From assembly GCA_004211785.1 (NCBI GenBank), contig SHBX01000001.1, positions 1 through 64,000 on the forward strand: a stretch of 64,000 bases of DNA. Direction: 5' to 3'. Shown one piece after another: positions 63,354-64,000 of the stretch. Position 1 is the first letter of the stretch. Each line of letters opens with the position of its first letter. The notes under the pieces were generated by a model that saw nothing but the letters and a program-made list of their open reading frames with translations, had not been told where the DNA came from and made no database searches. Source of the DNA: Winogradskyella sp. (GTDB taxonomy: Bacteria > Bacteroidota > Bacteroidia > Flavobacteriales > Flavobacteriaceae). A program made the position numbers and the translations under genes.

Positions 63354-64000
63354 TTAAATTACTATTAATTCAAAAGAAGTTTCAAAACTATTACCTGTGT
63401 TTCTGTCTTTTATAATTAAACTACACTTTACGGGATTACTTATAGTACCTTCCGTAACAAGTATTTCTGCGTATAATTGATCTTTAAGGCTTTTAACATC
63501 GACAGCTTCAGGAAGCATATCAATCATTTCCTTAATGGTTCTTCCTCTTGCATCTTTTAAGAAAAGAGAAACTGATAAATCAGCCAAACCATTTGTAACT
63601 TTATATCCGCTTAGACCTTCTAATAGAATATATACTTTTTCATTGGGCGAAACTCTGTTATCAATTAACGAGATGTCTCTTTTCTTGGAATATAAATAAA
63701 GAATATCATAGGATAGGCCATTAGTTTTTGTATCTAACATTCTGTTTTCAACAACCTCAAAATCCATACTAAAATTATAAAATCCATCTCCTAGCTTGTC
63801 AGACACCTTAACGTGTAGTTTGTAAGAAGAATTTGGAAACATTGGCTCTGCAAAAGTTACACTTCCTCTTAAATTTAAATCTTCTATCGTATATCCTTGT
63901 GTTATATCTTTAAATAAGTTTTTTTGCTGAAAAACAGTATCTCCTTTTTTACTCAAAACAATGATATCCATGTCAGGATATACTAACCCATCATCTAAGT
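63354..64000 (-). CDS. Protein of unknown function, 5' end outside window
   Basis: The frame stays open to the window edge, so the ATG at 63971 is not necessarily the start; the upstream codons read LDDGLVYPD before MDIIVLSKKGD. About 215 residues are visible. The sequence is rich in beta strands (SSYKLHVKVSDKLGDGFYNFSMDFEV, NGLADLSVSLFLKDARGRT, SFELIVI) and has no membrane helix in the visible part. I do not recognise the family. It might be an exported beta-sandwich protein whose signal peptide lies beyond the edge. It lies five bases upstream of upp and is probably co-transcribed with it. Confidence 0.6.
   Translation of the reverse strand, partial: LDDGLVYPDMDIIVLSKKGDTVFQQKNLFKDITQGYTIEDLNLRGSVTFAEPMFPNSSYKLHVKVSDKLGDGFYNFSMDFEVVENRMLDTKTNGLSYDILYLYSKKRDISLIDNRVSPNEKVYILLEGLSGYKVTNGLADLSVSLFLKDARGRTIKEMIDMLPEAVDVKSLKDQLYAEILVTEGTISNPVKCSLIIKDRNTGNSFETSFELIVI

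Noticed and set aside
1-64000. CRISPR arrays, insertion sequences, prophage genes, toxin-antitoxin pairs and riboswitches
   Set aside because: No regularly spaced repeats, transposase or integrase motifs, phage structural genes or conserved riboswitch cores were seen on either strand.

Overview
ORGANISM. The window is a chromosome segment of a low-GC member of the Bacteroidetes, most likely a marine-type Flavobacteriaceae. The evidence is strong A+T bias, absence of Shine-Dalgarno-like leaders, candidate promoters of the Bacteroidetes form TAnnTTTG, families typical of flavobacteria (DUF4175, DUF4837, DUF6909-like, DUF6341/DUF6427-like proteins, a TSP3-rich lipoprotein), and two short interspersed repeats of the kind scattered through flavobacterial genomes. 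No species is claimed. No insertion sequence, prophage, CRISPR array or rRNA was seen. LAYOUT. (1) 1-11.4 kb is housekeeping: a truncated VOC protein, tRNA-Cys with two decayed copies of its 3' end and terminator, folB, a zinc ribbon protein, glnS, a DUF1761 membrane protein, an SPFH/band-7 protein, a small beta-barrel protein, gltX, an 864-residue surface lipoprotein and an AlkB-type alkane hydroxylase. (2) 11.6-28.9 kb holds a 1194-residue DUF4175 protein with ybeY; mnmG, flanked by two perfect 16-bp palindromes that match chromosomal parS (ParB-binding) sites; a methyltransferase, a Skp-like lipoprotein, holB, pgk, an MltD-like lytic transglycosylase, a DUF4837 lipoprotein, tatA, an M23 peptidase, a GH3-family protein and a nucleosidase-like DUF6909 protein. 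(3) 28.9-57.7 kb is a surface-polysaccharide (O-antigen or capsule) locus of 25 genes, all on the + strand, mostly overlapping or a few bases apart, with only two gaps of any size. (4) 57.7-60.2 kb holds a divergent pair on the - strand, a GT4 glycosyltransferase and a CapK-like adenylate-forming enzyme. (5) 60.2-64 kb returns to housekeeping: purD, DUF6341-like and DUF6427-like membrane proteins, upp, and a truncated - strand gene of unknown function. HOW THE GENES WORK TOGETHER. The polysaccharide locus encodes dTDP-L-rhamnose synthesis (rfbBACD), a UDP-HexNAc 6-dehydrogenase, UDP-N-acetyl-L-fucosamine synthesis (CapE/CapF/CapG-like) with a WbuB-like transferase, a WbpV-like reductase with a WbpL/WecA-like initiating transferase, a DegT aminotransferase with a WbpM/PglF-like 4,6-dehydratase, and UDP-glucuronate and UDP-xylose synthesis (Ugd and Uxs). 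It also has several glycosyltransferases, a Wzx flippase, three polytopic proteins resembling Wzy/WaaL, a Wzz-like chain-length protein and a second initiating transferase of the WcaJ type. Two initiating transferases and three polymerase/ligase-like proteins suggest either two glycans or a split between polymerisation and ligation. No outer-membrane export protein (Wza) or tyrosine kinase (Wzc) is in the window, which favours an O-antigen-like Wzx/Wzy route. The most notable non-coding signal is the parS pair, which suggests that the mnmG region is a chromosome-segregation centre and may lie near the replication origin.
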